From positions 1,612,001 to 1,676,000 of the forward strand of contig NZ_OZ244162.1 of assembly GCF_965216485.1 (NCBI RefSeq): a stretch of 64,000 bases of DNA, read 5' to 3'. The notes below the pieces were generated by a model. That model saw only the letters and a list, made by a program, of their open reading frames with translations. It had not been told where the DNA came from and searched no databases. The position numbers and the translations under genes are program-made. How positions within the stretch are numbered: position 1 is the first letter of the stretch; the number at the start of each line of letters is the position of its first letter. Of the stretch, positions 23,480 to 31,438 are shown piece by piece. This DNA comes from Algiphilus sp965216485. Its GTDB lineage: Bacteria; Pseudomonadota; Gammaproteobacteria; Nevskiales; Nevskiaceae.

Positions 23480-24385
23480 ATGGATACCGGACTACTGCAA
23501 TCAATCGACCAGCAAACGCGGCTGGCAGGCTACAACCGCCTGGCGCTGCTGCTGTTCTCTCTCGGCGGCAAGGCGACCTTCGGTATCAACGTCTTCAAGG
23601 TACGCGAAGTGCTGCCCTGTCCAAAGCTGCAGCAGGTCCCGCGCGCGCATCCGCTGGTACGCGGTGTCTTTGATTGCCGCGGCGTCGTGCTGCCCGTTCT
23701 TGATTTGAGCGCTGCCCTTGGTCTCGGCAGCAGCAACCCGCAGTACGTCATCGTCACCGAATTCAACCGCCACATGCAGGCTTTTGCCGTCGGCGGTGTC
23801 GAGCGCATTCTGCACGTCGACGTGGCCGATGTATTGCCGCCGGATGATCCGGAAGGATTCCTGACCGCGATGACGCGCTACGACCAGCGCACGGTACAGA
23901 TCGTCGACGTCGAGCGGGTGATGGCGGAAATCAACAATATTCATGTGGGTGCGGCGGTGGACGATGATGCCGGCAGCAGTGGATGGCGCGCGCTCATCGC
24001 TGACGATTCGCAGATTGCCCGGCGCCAGGTGGAAGAAACCGTGCGGGCGCTCGGTATCAAGTGCATTTGCGTACCGGACGGCGAGCGCGCCCTGGTCTGG
24101 CTGCGTGAACAGGCCCAGTTTGGCCATCTCGACGATGTCGCCCTGGTCGTCTCCGATGTGGAGATGCCGCGCCTGGATGGCTACGCACTGACCGCGGAGA
24201 TCCGTCGCGAGCCCGCGTTGCAGGATCTCTACATCGTGCTGCATACCTCGCTCTCCGGTGTGAGCAACCGCGCCATGGTCGACCGGGTTGGGGCCGATCG
24301 CTTCATCACCAAGTTCAGCCGGGAAGAGCTGTCGCGCGCGGTCAGTGAACGGCTCGATCAGTTGATGGCCAGAAACGCCGCCTAG
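23480..24385 (+). CDS. cheV: CheV chemotaxis coupling protein (CheW + receiver)
   Basis: 301 residues: a CheW domain (residues ~12-155, with INVFKVREVLPCP and FDCRGVVLPVLDLS) followed by a receiver domain (~170-295). Receiver residues are intact: IADDSQIARR (acidic pair), SDVEMPRLDGY (phosphoacceptor Asp) and ITKFSREE (Lys). CheV couples chemoreceptors to CheA and may act as a phosphate sink for adaptation. The start at 23480 (MDTGLLQSIDQQTRL) matches other CheV N-termini; an upstream ATG at 23408 would add a non-conserved lead. Placement between flgA and flgB is typical of polar-flagellate gammaproteobacteria. Confidence 0.93.
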   Translation: MDTGLLQSIDQQTRLAGYNRLALLLFSLGGKATFGINVFKVREVLPCPKLQQVPRAHPLVRGVFDCRGVVLPVLDLSAALGLGSSNPQYVIVTEFNRHMQAFAVGGVERILHVDVADVLPPDDPEGFLTAMTRYDQRTVQIVDVERVMAEINNIHVGAAVDDDAGSSGWRALIADDSQIARRQVEETVRALGIKCICVPDGERALVWLREQAQFGHLDDVALVVSDVEMPRLDGYALTAEIRREPALQDLYIVLHTSLSGVSNRAMVDRVGADRFITKFSREELSRAVSERLDQLMARNAA

Positions 24386-24464
24386 GCGCTTTGGCGTCAG
24401 CCGTGCGCCGCTGAGCGGTGCTCGCCCGACCGCTCGTCGGCCTCGGGCTCAAGTCAACGGCGAG

Positions 24465-24480
24465 GGGAATGGCGGTTGCT
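24465..24480 (+). promoter_or_regulatory. Sigma-54 promoter for the flgB operon
   Basis: GGGAATG-GCGG-TTGCT matches the sigma-54 consensus at 9 of 12 positions, including the full -12 element and GG-N10-GC spacing. It would start transcription ~25 bases before flgB and presumably drives flgBCDEFGHIJKL. Confidence 0.6.
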
Positions 24481-24515
24481 GGAATGCGGGTGCATCCGAA
24501 TCCGGTTGACCTGCC

Positions 24516-24875
24516 ATGTCTCACCCTCTCTTTGGAATCCACGGCGCAGCCCTGCAGCTTCAGGCGCGGCGCATGGAAATGATCTCCGGCAATCTGGCGA
24601 ACGCGGATACCCCTGGCTATCGCGCCCAGGATCTGGACTTTCAGGCGACGCTGGAAGCGATGGCGTCGGACAAGGGCAAGAGCAGCCGCACCGTCAACGC
24701 GGTGGAAGAGGCGCGCACGATCTATCGCACCGTCAGCCCCGCATTGGATGAGAACACCGTGGACATGGCGCGTGAGCAGGCGGCCTTTGCCGATGCCTCG
24801 CTGCGCTATGAAGCCGCGCTGCGCTTTGTCGATGGCCGCATCTCCGGCCTGATGACCGCGATTCGCGGTCAGTAG
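24516..24875 (+). CDS. flgB: FlgB proximal rod protein
   Basis: 119 residues. The N-terminal rod signature ARRMEMISGNLANADTPGYR (flg_bb_rod motif with ANxDTPGY) and the C-terminal helix FVDGRISGLMTAIRGQ match FlgB. FlgB forms the first rod segment next to the MS ring and FliE. It is slightly shorter than enteric FlgB (~138) through a compact central loop. It opens the long plus-strand flg operon, 8 bases before flgC, with a sigma-54-type site upstream. Confidence 0.95.
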   Translation: MSHPLFGIHGAALQLQARRMEMISGNLANADTPGYRAQDLDFQATLEAMASDKGKSSRTVNAVEEARTIYRTVSPALDENTVDMAREQAAFADASLRYEAALRFVDGRISGLMTAIRGQ

Positions 24876-24883
24876 GAGCCACC

Positions 24884-25288
24884 ATGAGCAGCCTTCGCAT
24901 CTTCGATATCGCCGCCAGCGCCATGAGCGCGCAGAACACGCGGCTCAACGCCACGGCCAGCAACCTGGCCAATGTCGACAGCGTGGCGGCCTCACCCGAG
25001 CAGGCCTACCGAGCCCGCGTGCCGCTATTCCAGACCGTCATGGACGCCGCCGGCGTGGCCGGAGTGCGCACCGACGGCGTGGTCGATTCCCAGAAGCCGC
25101 CCGAGGCGCGCTACGAGCCGGGTCACCCCATGGCTGACGCAGAGGGCTACATCTACGCCCCGGCGATCAACACCGTGGAAGAGATGGCCAACATGATCTC
25201 TGCTTCACGTTCCTATCAGAATGCGGTGGACGTGATGTCCACGTCGCGCGATCTGATGCTCGCCACACTGCAGATCGGGAGGTCCTGA
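24884..25288 (+). CDS. flgC: FlgC proximal rod protein
   Basis: 134 residues, the standard FlgC length. N-terminal rod motif SAMSAQNTRLNATASNLANV and the C-terminal EEMANMISASRSYQNAVDVM (flg_bbr_C) are intact. FlgC is a structural subunit of the proximal rod. The gene begins 8 bases after flgB and its stop overlaps the flgD start (TGATG). Confidence 0.96.
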   Translation: MSSLRIFDIAASAMSAQNTRLNATASNLANVDSVAASPEQAYRARVPLFQTVMDAAGVAGVRTDGVVDSQKPPEARYEPGHPMADAEGYIYAPAINTVEEMANMISASRSYQNAVDVMSTSRDLMLATLQIGRS

Positions 25289-25950
25289 TGGACATCGCAA
25301 GCACCGGTAGCAATCCCTTTTCCGCACTCGGTCTGACGCGCGAGCAGCCGCAGAAGGGCAAGCAGGAACTGGGGCAGCAGGATTTCCTGGAACTGATGCT
25401 GGCGCAGGTGCGCAATCAGGATCCGCTGAAGCCGCAGGCCAACGGCGAGTTTCTGGGGCAGATGGCCCAGTTCTCAATGGTCGACGGCATTCAGCAGCTC
25501 AATACCGGATTTGACGATCTCGGCTCCCGCCTTGCGGGCGAGCAGACCCTGGCCGCGGCCAACCTGCTGGGGCGCGATGTGCTGGTGCCGGCCATGGCGC
25601 GCACCACCGGTGACGGACTGCAGGGCATCGTCGAGCTGCCAGGCCCGGCCAACGAGGTGCGCGTCGACATTCTCAATCCGGCGGGCGAGACCGTCCGCAG
25701 CCTGAGCGTCGATGGCAGCCGTGGCGGCGATGTCGCCTTTGCCTGGGATGGCCGCGACAGCAAGGGCAATCTTCTTCCCGTCGCCGAGTATCGCGTTGCC
25801 GCACGCACCGTCGACAACGGCCGCAATACGCAGCTTTCTACCTATCTGTCCGCACCGGTTTCCGCGGTGACGCGAGATGGCGCCACCGTGCAACTCGAAC
25901 TTGACGGACTTCCGCCGGCTTCCATGTCGGATATCCGTCGCATTGCCTGA
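25288..25950 (+). CDS. flgD: FlgD hook-cap scaffold
   Basis: 220 residues. The N-terminal export and capping segment includes QQDFLELMLAQVRNQDPLKP and the MAQFSMVDGIQQL helix; the C-terminal region has the FlgD Ig/tudor-like beta domain with FAWDGRDSKGNLLPVAEYRV. FlgD caps the growing hook and is replaced by FlgK. The ATG overlaps the flgC stop and the gene precedes flgE by 27 bases. Confidence 0.95.
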   Translation: MDIASTGSNPFSALGLTREQPQKGKQELGQQDFLELMLAQVRNQDPLKPQANGEFLGQMAQFSMVDGIQQLNTGFDDLGSRLAGEQTLAAANLLGRDVLVPAMARTTGDGLQGIVELPGPANEVRVDILNPAGETVRSLSVDGSRGGDVAFAWDGRDSKGNLLPVAEYRVAARTVDNGRNTQLSTYLSAPVSAVTRDGATVQLELDGLPPASMSDIRRIA

Positions 25951-25977
25951 TCACCGGGTTCGCCCAAGGAGCATCAC

Positions 25978-27195
25978 ATGTCCTTCACCGTAGCGCTGAC
26001 CGGCCTCAACGCCGCCAACGAAAACCTCAAGGTCACCAGCCACAACGTAGCCAACGCCAACACCACGGGCTTCAAAGGCTCGCGTGCCGAATTTGCCGAT
26101 GTCTTCGCCAATGGCGGTCAGGGTCTGACCGATCGCACCGTCGGCAGCGGCGTGCGTCTCGCCTCGGTGCGCCAGCAGTTCGACCAGGGCTCCATCGAGT
26201 TCACCAACAAGGCACTCGACGTGGCCATCTCCGGCGACGGTTTCCTGACCTTTGCCAAGGGGGACGAACTGGTCTACTCGCGCAACGGCGCGCTCGGCAC
26301 TGATCGTGACGGCTTCGTGACCAATGCCCAGGGTGCGCGCCTGCAGGTCTTCCCGGCCAGCGCCGATGGCTTTGATACCGGTCAGTTGCAGGATCTGCGC
26401 GTCTCCACCGCGGACAATCCGCCGCGCGCCACCCAGAGCATCGAAGCCGCGCTGAATCTACCGGCCCAGGGCGACGTGCCCGTGAACACGCCGTTTGATC
26501 CGAGTGATGCCTCGACCTTCAGTCACACCACCTCAGTGACCGCCTACGATTCGCTGGGCACGCCGCGCACCGCCTCGCTGTATTTCACGCGGACCGCCAC
26601 CGACGGTGAGTGGGAACTGCGTACCCAACTCGACGGCCAGGCGGTAGGCGCCGCCCAGACCATCACATTCGACAGCAGCGGCCAGATCGCCACCCCTGCG
26701 GGCGGCCAGATCACGCTGCCGGCGGCACCCGTGACCGGCGGTGCCGATGATCTCAACCTGACCCTGGACGTCTCCAACATCACGCAGTTCGGTGGTGGTT
26801 TCGCGGTTAACGCGCTGCGCCAGGATGGCTTTGCGACCGGCCGCATGACGGGGATCGAAATCACAAAGGAAGGCATCGTCCAGGCCCGCTTCACCAATGG
26901 CCAGGCCGAGCAGCTGGGGCAGATTGCCCTGACCGAATTCGCCAATCCGGAAGGGCTCTCCAAGCTGGGTGATACCGCCTGGGGCGAAAGCTTCACCTCC
27001 GGGCCGGCGGTCCGTGGCGTGGCCGGCTCCGGCAATCTTGGCACGGTGGAATCCGGCGCCCTGGAGGCCTCCAATGTCGATCTGACCAAGGAGCTGGTCA
27101 ACATGATCACGGCGCAGCGCAGCTTCCAGGCCAACGCGCAGATGATCACCACCTCGGATCAGGTCACGCAGACCGTCCTGAACATCCGTCGCTAA
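25978..27195 (+). CDS. flgE: FlgE hook protein
   Basis: 405 residues, typical for FlgE. The N-terminal motif with SHNVANANTTGFKGSRAEF and the C-terminal LVNMITAQRSFQANAQMITT mark the D0 domain; the region between contains the FlgE D1/D2 beta domains. FlgE polymerises into the flexible hook. AAGGAG precedes the ATG. It lies in the operon between flgD and flgF, with only 15 bases to flgF. Confidence 0.96.
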   Translation: MSFTVALTGLNAANENLKVTSHNVANANTTGFKGSRAEFADVFANGGQGLTDRTVGSGVRLASVRQQFDQGSIEFTNKALDVAISGDGFLTFAKGDELVYSRNGALGTDRDGFVTNAQGARLQVFPASADGFDTGQLQDLRVSTADNPPRATQSIEAALNLPAQGDVPVNTPFDPSDASTFSHTTSVTAYDSLGTPRTASLYFTRTATDGEWELRTQLDGQAVGAAQTITFDSSGQIATPAGGQITLPAAPVTGGADDLNLTLDVSNITQFGGGFAVNALRQDGFATGRMTGIEITKEGIVQARFTNGQAEQLGQIALTEFANPEGLSKLGDTAWGESFTSGPAVRGVAGSGNLGTVESGALEASNVDLTKELVNMITAQRSFQANAQMITTSDQVTQTVLNIRR

Positions 27196-27210
27196 GCCGG
27201 CCGCTGAATC

Positions 27211-27939
27211 ATGGATCGCGCACTCTACGTTGCTGCCAATGCCGCCACGCTCGCCCTGCGGGCGCAGGCGGCCAACAGCAACAATCTCGCCAACGCCACC
27301 ACCACCGGCTTTCGTGCCGAAATGGTGGCCTCCGAGGCCATGCCGCTGTCGGACTCCCGCCAGTATTCGCGGGCGTACGAAGCTGGCTTCTCGGCGGCCG
27401 ATGGTGCGATCCAGCACACCGGCAATCCGCTGCATGTGGCCATGCAAGGCGACCACTATCTGGAAGTCCTTGGGCCCGATGGCGACGCCGCCTATACCCG
27501 CGCGGGCGATCTGCGCCTGAATGCCAACGGCCAGTTGCTCAATGGTGCCGGCCACCCGGTGATGGGCGTGAATGGGCCGATTGCGCTGCCGCCGCATCAA
27601 AGTGCGTCCATCGGTAGCGACGGCACGATCAGCATCGTGCCCGAAGGGGCTGCCGGCGGCACCTTGGTTCAGATTGGCCGCCTCCGCGTGATGGACATTG
27701 CGCCGCAGGATCTGCAACGCAGCCCAGATGGTTTGCTGCGCCTGACCGAGAACGCGGTGGCGAATCCCGCTGTGGGCGAGGTCCTTCAACCCGGTGCCGT
27801 CGAAGGCGCCAACGTCAATACCGCCGAGTCGCTGGTCAAGATGATCGAGCTGGCGCGGCAGTTCGAACTCAACGTGAATCTGATGCGCAGCGTGGATGAA
27901 AACGCCGCCGCAGGTTCGCGCCTGATCCGCCGTGGCTAG
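27211..27939 (+). CDS. flgF: FlgF proximal rod protein
   Basis: 242 residues. The N-terminus RALYVAANAATLALRAQAAN with SNNLANATTTGFRAE and the C-terminal SLVKMIELARQFELNVNLM are characteristic of FlgF. FlgF is a minor rod component adjacent to FlgG. The gene is 11 bases from flgG. No sign of a separate promoter is visible in the 15-base gap after flgE. Confidence 0.95.
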   Translation: MDRALYVAANAATLALRAQAANSNNLANATTTGFRAEMVASEAMPLSDSRQYSRAYEAGFSAADGAIQHTGNPLHVAMQGDHYLEVLGPDGDAAYTRAGDLRLNANGQLLNGAGHPVMGVNGPIALPPHQSASIGSDGTISIVPEGAAGGTLVQIGRLRVMDIAPQDLQRSPDGLLRLTENAVANPAVGEVLQPGAVEGANVNTAESLVKMIELARQFELNVNLMRSVDENAAAGSRLIRRG

Positions 27940-27950
27940 GAGATAGCGCC

Positions 27951-28736
27951 ATGATGAAAGCCCTCTGGGTCGCAAAGACCGGTCTCGACGCGCAGAACAC
28001 GCGCATGTCCGTGGTCTCCAACAATCTGGCCAATGCCAACACCACTGGATTCAAGCAGGATCGCGCGGTGTTCGAGGACCTGCTCTACCAGACCGTGCGC
28101 CAGCCCGGCGGCGCCACCACGCAGCAGAGCGACATGCCCACCGGCATGATGCTCGGCACTGGTGTGCGCGTGGCCGCCACCGAGAAGAATCACGCCCAGG
28201 GCAATATGCAGCAGACCGGCAACGCGCTGGACATCGCTGTGGACGGTCGTGGTTTCTTCGAGATTCAGATGGCCGATGGCAGCCTGGCCTACTCGCGCGA
28301 CGGCAGCTTCAAGCTGTCGGCGCAGGGTGAGCTGGTCAACAGTCAGGGCTTCCTGCTGCAGCCGGCAATCAATATTCCGCAGGGCGCGCAGAGCATCACC
28401 ATCGCCGCAGACGGCACCGTGACGGCCAAGCTGGCCGATCAGGCACAGCCGCTGGAGCTGGGCCGGCTGACATTGACGGATTTCGTCAATCCGTCGGGTT
28501 TGCAGGCGCGTGGCGGCAATCTCTACGTCGAGACTGCCGCCAGCGGCCCGCCTCAGCAGGGGACGCCGGGCCTTAACGGCCTGGGTTCGATGGTGCAGGG
28601 CTCGCTGGAAGCCTCCAACGTCAACATCGTGGAGGAGATGGTCGCCATGATCGAGACCCAGCGCGCCTATGAAATGAATTCCAAGGCAGTCAGTGCAGCA
28701 GACGAGATGCTGCGTTTCGTGAACCAGCAGCTCTAG
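27951..28736 (+). CDS. flgG: FlgG distal rod protein
   Basis: 261 residues, the canonical FlgG length. N-terminal ALWVAKTGLDAQNTRMSVVS and NNLANANTTGFKQDRAVFED, the FlgG-specific QTVRQPG region and the C-terminal EEMVAMIETQRAYEMNSKAV are all present. FlgG builds the distal rod that passes through the P and L rings. It is followed after 8 bases by flgH. Confidence 0.97.
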   Translation: MMKALWVAKTGLDAQNTRMSVVSNNLANANTTGFKQDRAVFEDLLYQTVRQPGGATTQQSDMPTGMMLGTGVRVAATEKNHAQGNMQQTGNALDIAVDGRGFFEIQMADGSLAYSRDGSFKLSAQGELVNSQGFLLQPAINIPQGAQSITIAADGTVTAKLADQAQPLELGRLTLTDFVNPSGLQARGGNLYVETAASGPPQQGTPGLNGLGSMVQGSLEASNVNIVEEMVAMIETQRAYEMNSKAVSAADEMLRFVNQQL

Positions 28737-28744
28737 GTGCACTC

Positions 28745-29404
28745 ATGAAGCGCCTTCTGATCCTGATGAGCCTGGTCCTCGCCGGCTGCGCGACCACCGC
28801 GGAGCCGCCCCCCAGCAAGCCGGTCAGCGTGCCCTATCCGGAGCCGGTGCAGGCGCGCAACGGCAGCCTCTTTCATACCCAGTCGCCGGTGTCGCTGTTC
28901 GCCGACCAGCGCGCGCGTCAGCTCGGCGACGTGCTGACTATCGTCCTGGAGGAGCGCACCCAGGCGCGGACCTCCTCCTCCACCGAAACCAGCAAGGGCA
29001 CGGAGATCTCCTTGCCCAATCCCACCCTGTTCGGCGCGCCGGTGACGCGCGGCGGCAATCCACTGCTCACCACCGATGTGACGTCGGACAATTCCTTCAA
29101 TGGCAGCGGCGCCAGCGAGCAGACCAATCAGCTCGACGGTTTCATCACCGCGCAAGTGGTCGACATCACGCCCAATGGCCTGCTGCGCGTGCACGGCGAG
29201 AAGCGGCTACGCATCAATCGGGGCGACGAGACCATCGTCCTCACCGGCCTGGTCCGTCCGCAGGACATCGGCCCGGACAACACCGTGCCCTCGCTGCGCG
29301 TGGCCGATGCCGACATCAGCTATCGCGGTCGCGGTCAGCTCGGTCAGGCCAATCAGCAGGGCTGGCTAGGCCGCTTCTTCAACTCGCCACTGTGGCCGTT
29401 CTGA
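28745..29404 (+). CDS. flgH: FlgH L-ring lipoprotein
   Basis: 219 residues with a lipoprotein signal (LILMSLVLAGC, acylated Cys near residue 15). Family motifs are SLFADQRARQLGDVLTIVLE, GSGASEQTNQLDG and LRVHGEKRLRINRGDE with the C-terminal GRGQLGQANQQGWLGRFF. FlgH forms the outer-membrane L ring, confirming a Gram-negative envelope. It is followed by flgI after 10 bases. Confidence 0.97.
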   Translation: MKRLLILMSLVLAGCATTAEPPPSKPVSVPYPEPVQARNGSLFHTQSPVSLFADQRARQLGDVLTIVLEERTQARTSSSTETSKGTEISLPNPTLFGAPVTRGGNPLLTTDVTSDNSFNGSGASEQTNQLDGFITAQVVDITPNGLLRVHGEKRLRINRGDETIVLTGLVRPQDIGPDNTVPSLRVADADISYRGRGQLGQANQQGWLGRFFNSPLWPF

Positions 29405-29414
29405 GGAGATCTCC

Positions 29415-30530
29415 ATGATCCGGCAACGACCCTTTCGACTGACGCTGGTGCTGCTCGCGCTGCTCATCGTCGCGACCTCGGCGCAGGCCGACCGCCTCAA
29501 GGACCTGGTCTCCATCGAAGGGGTCCGAAACAATCAATTGATCGGCTACGGACTCGTGGTCGGCCTCGATGGCACCGGCGACCAGACCTCCCAGGCGCCC
29601 TTTACGGTGCAGTCGCTGAAAAGCCTGCTGACCCAGCTCGGCGTCACCATCCCACCGAATGTGAATCCGCAGCTCAAGAATGTGGCCGCCGTGGCGGTAC
29701 ACGCCGACCTGCCGCCCTTCGTCAAGCCGGGTCAGCAGATCGATGTGACGGTCAGCTCGCTCGCCAACGCTGGCAGCCTGCGCGGCGGTTCCCTGCTGAT
29801 GACCCCCCTCAAGGGCCCAGACGGGCAGATCTACGCCGTGGCGCAGGGCAGTCTGGTGGTGGGTGGCTTCGGAGCCGAGGGCCGGGATGGCTCGCGGGTG
29901 TCGGTGAATATTCCCTCGGCCGGGCGCATTCCCGGTGGTGCCATTGTCGAGCGCGCAGTACCCACCAATATCTCGGCCAAGGACAGCGTCACGCTGAACC
30001 TGCATAGCGCGGATTTCACCACGGCCTCGCGCATTGTCGAGAGCCTCAATGCCGTCTATGGCGCCGGTACCGCACAGGCACTGGATGCCGTTTCCATCGA
30101 AGTTGCGGCGCCGCGCGACGCCAGTGCCCGCGTGCGCTTCATGGCGGAACTCGAAAGCATGCAGGTCGATCCCGGTCAGGCGGCTGCCCGCGTGGTGGTC
30201 AACAGCCGCACTGGAACCATCGTGATCGGCTCGAATGTGCGGGTCTCGCCCGCGGCCGTGGCGCACGGATCGCTGTCGGTGACGATCTCGGAATCCTTCG
30301 GGGTGTCACAGCCCGCGCCCTTCGGTCAGGGCGAGACCGTGGTGACGCCGCAGAGCCAGGTCCGCGTCGAACAGGAGGATGGCCGCATGTTTCTGTTTGA
30401 CCCTGGCGTGACGCTGTCGGACCTGGTGCGCGCGGTCAATGAAGTCGGCGCTGCCCCGGGTGATCTGATCGCCATTCTCGAGGCGCTGAAGCGCGTGGGT
30501 GCGCTGCGCGCCGAGCTTGTGGTGATCTGA
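29415..30530 (+). CDS. flgI: FlgI P-ring protein
   Basis: 371 residues with a Sec signal (LLALLIVATSAQA) and the conserved mature start DRLKDLVSIEGVRNNQLIG. GLDGTGDQTSQAPFTVQSL, PPNVNPQLKNVAAVAV and the C-terminal DLIAILEALKRVGALRAELV are typical. FlgI polymerises around the rod in the periplasm with FlgA help. The stop overlaps the flgJ start (TGATG). Confidence 0.97.
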   Translation: MIRQRPFRLTLVLLALLIVATSAQADRLKDLVSIEGVRNNQLIGYGLVVGLDGTGDQTSQAPFTVQSLKSLLTQLGVTIPPNVNPQLKNVAAVAVHADLPPFVKPGQQIDVTVSSLANAGSLRGGSLLMTPLKGPDGQIYAVAQGSLVVGGFGAEGRDGSRVSVNIPSAGRIPGGAIVERAVPTNISAKDSVTLNLHSADFTTASRIVESLNAVYGAGTAQALDAVSIEVAAPRDASARVRFMAELESMQVDPGQAAARVVVNSRTGTIVIGSNVRVSPAAVAHGSLSVTISESFGVSQPAPFGQGETVVTPQSQVRVEQEDGRMFLFDPGVTLSDLVRAVNEVGAAPGDLIAILEALKRVGALRAELVVI

Positions 30531-31438
30531 TGATGCACAGCGCCACGCCGCTGCATACCGATCTCAGCGGGCTGAGCGCACTGCGCCATCAGGCCGCGCG
30601 CGATCCCGATGCGGCCCTGCATAAGGCGGCGCAGCAATTCGAGGCGCTGTTGACGCAACAGATGCTGTCCGCCATGCGCGCGACCAGTTTCGGCGACGAC
30701 GGTGCCGGCAAGCACGGGGCTACCTATCGACAGATGCTCGATGGCCAGTTGGCGCAGACCCTGGCCAGCAGTGGCCGTGGCCTGGGCATTGCCGAGGCCC
30801 TTGTGGCGCAGCTCCGTGGTGGTCGAACTCAAGGCGATGCCATGGGCGCCGATAACGTCGCCATGAACCTCCCCAGCGAACGCGTCATGGCACAGCGTCC
30901 TGCGGCAGCCGAAGCCGCACGGGCGGCGCCGCCTGTGCGGGCGGTCGAGGGGGCAGGGGCGCGGGTGCAGGCCTTCGTGGATCGCATCCTGCCGCATGCC
31001 GAGCGGGCCGCGGCCGCGCTGGGCGTGCCGGTGCGTGCCGTTATCGCCCACGCCGCCCTGGAATCCGGCTGGGGGGCGCATGCGCCGGGTGACAACTTTT
31101 TCGGAATCAAGGCGCACAACGGCTGGTCCGGTAGTGCCAGCCAGCGCGCCACGCTGGAATTCGATGGAACCGTGCTGCGTCCGCAGCAGGAAAGCTTCCG
31201 CAATTACTCGGGCGCGGCGGCCGCCTTTGGCGACTATGTCGACTTCCTGCGTAGCAATCCACGCTACGGCGAGGCGCTTAAGAGCAGCGACGGCGCCGCC
31301 TTCCTGCAGCGCGTGGCCGAGGCCGGTTACGCCACCGATCCGGACTACGCGCAGAAGTTGGAGCGGGTCTTCCGTTCGCCATTGCTTGATGCCGCACTCG
31401 ATGATCACGGGCGCAACGATGGGGGGATGCGAGTATGA
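30530..31438 (+). CDS. flgJ: FlgJ rod-capping muramidase
   Basis: 302 residues with both FlgJ domains. Residues ~20-100 are the rod-cap domain (AAQQFEALLTQQMLSAMRA). Residues ~145-290 are a glycoside hydrolase 73-type glucosaminidase with AHAALESGWG (catalytic Glu) and NFFGIKAHNGWSG. The dual form that digests peptidoglycan for rod passage is the gammaproteobacterial type. Its stop overlaps flgK by 4 bases. Confidence 0.95.
   Translation: MMHSATPLHTDLSGLSALRHQAARDPDAALHKAAQQFEALLTQQMLSAMRATSFGDDGAGKHGATYRQMLDGQLAQTLASSGRGLGIAEALVAQLRGGRTQGDAMGADNVAMNLPSERVMAQRPAAAEAARAAPPVRAVEGAGARVQAFVDRILPHAERAAAALGVPVRAVIAHAALESGWGAHAPGDNFFGIKAHNGWSGSASQRATLEFDGTVLRPQQESFRNYSGAAAAFGDYVDFLRSNPRYGEALKSSDGAAFLQRVAEAGYATDPDYAQKLERVFRSPLLDAALDDHGRNDGGMRV

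Noticed and set aside
24392..24407. Second sigma-54-like match before flgB
   Set aside because: Only 7 of 12 positions match, against 9 of 12 for the site at 24465 that lies closer to the gene.
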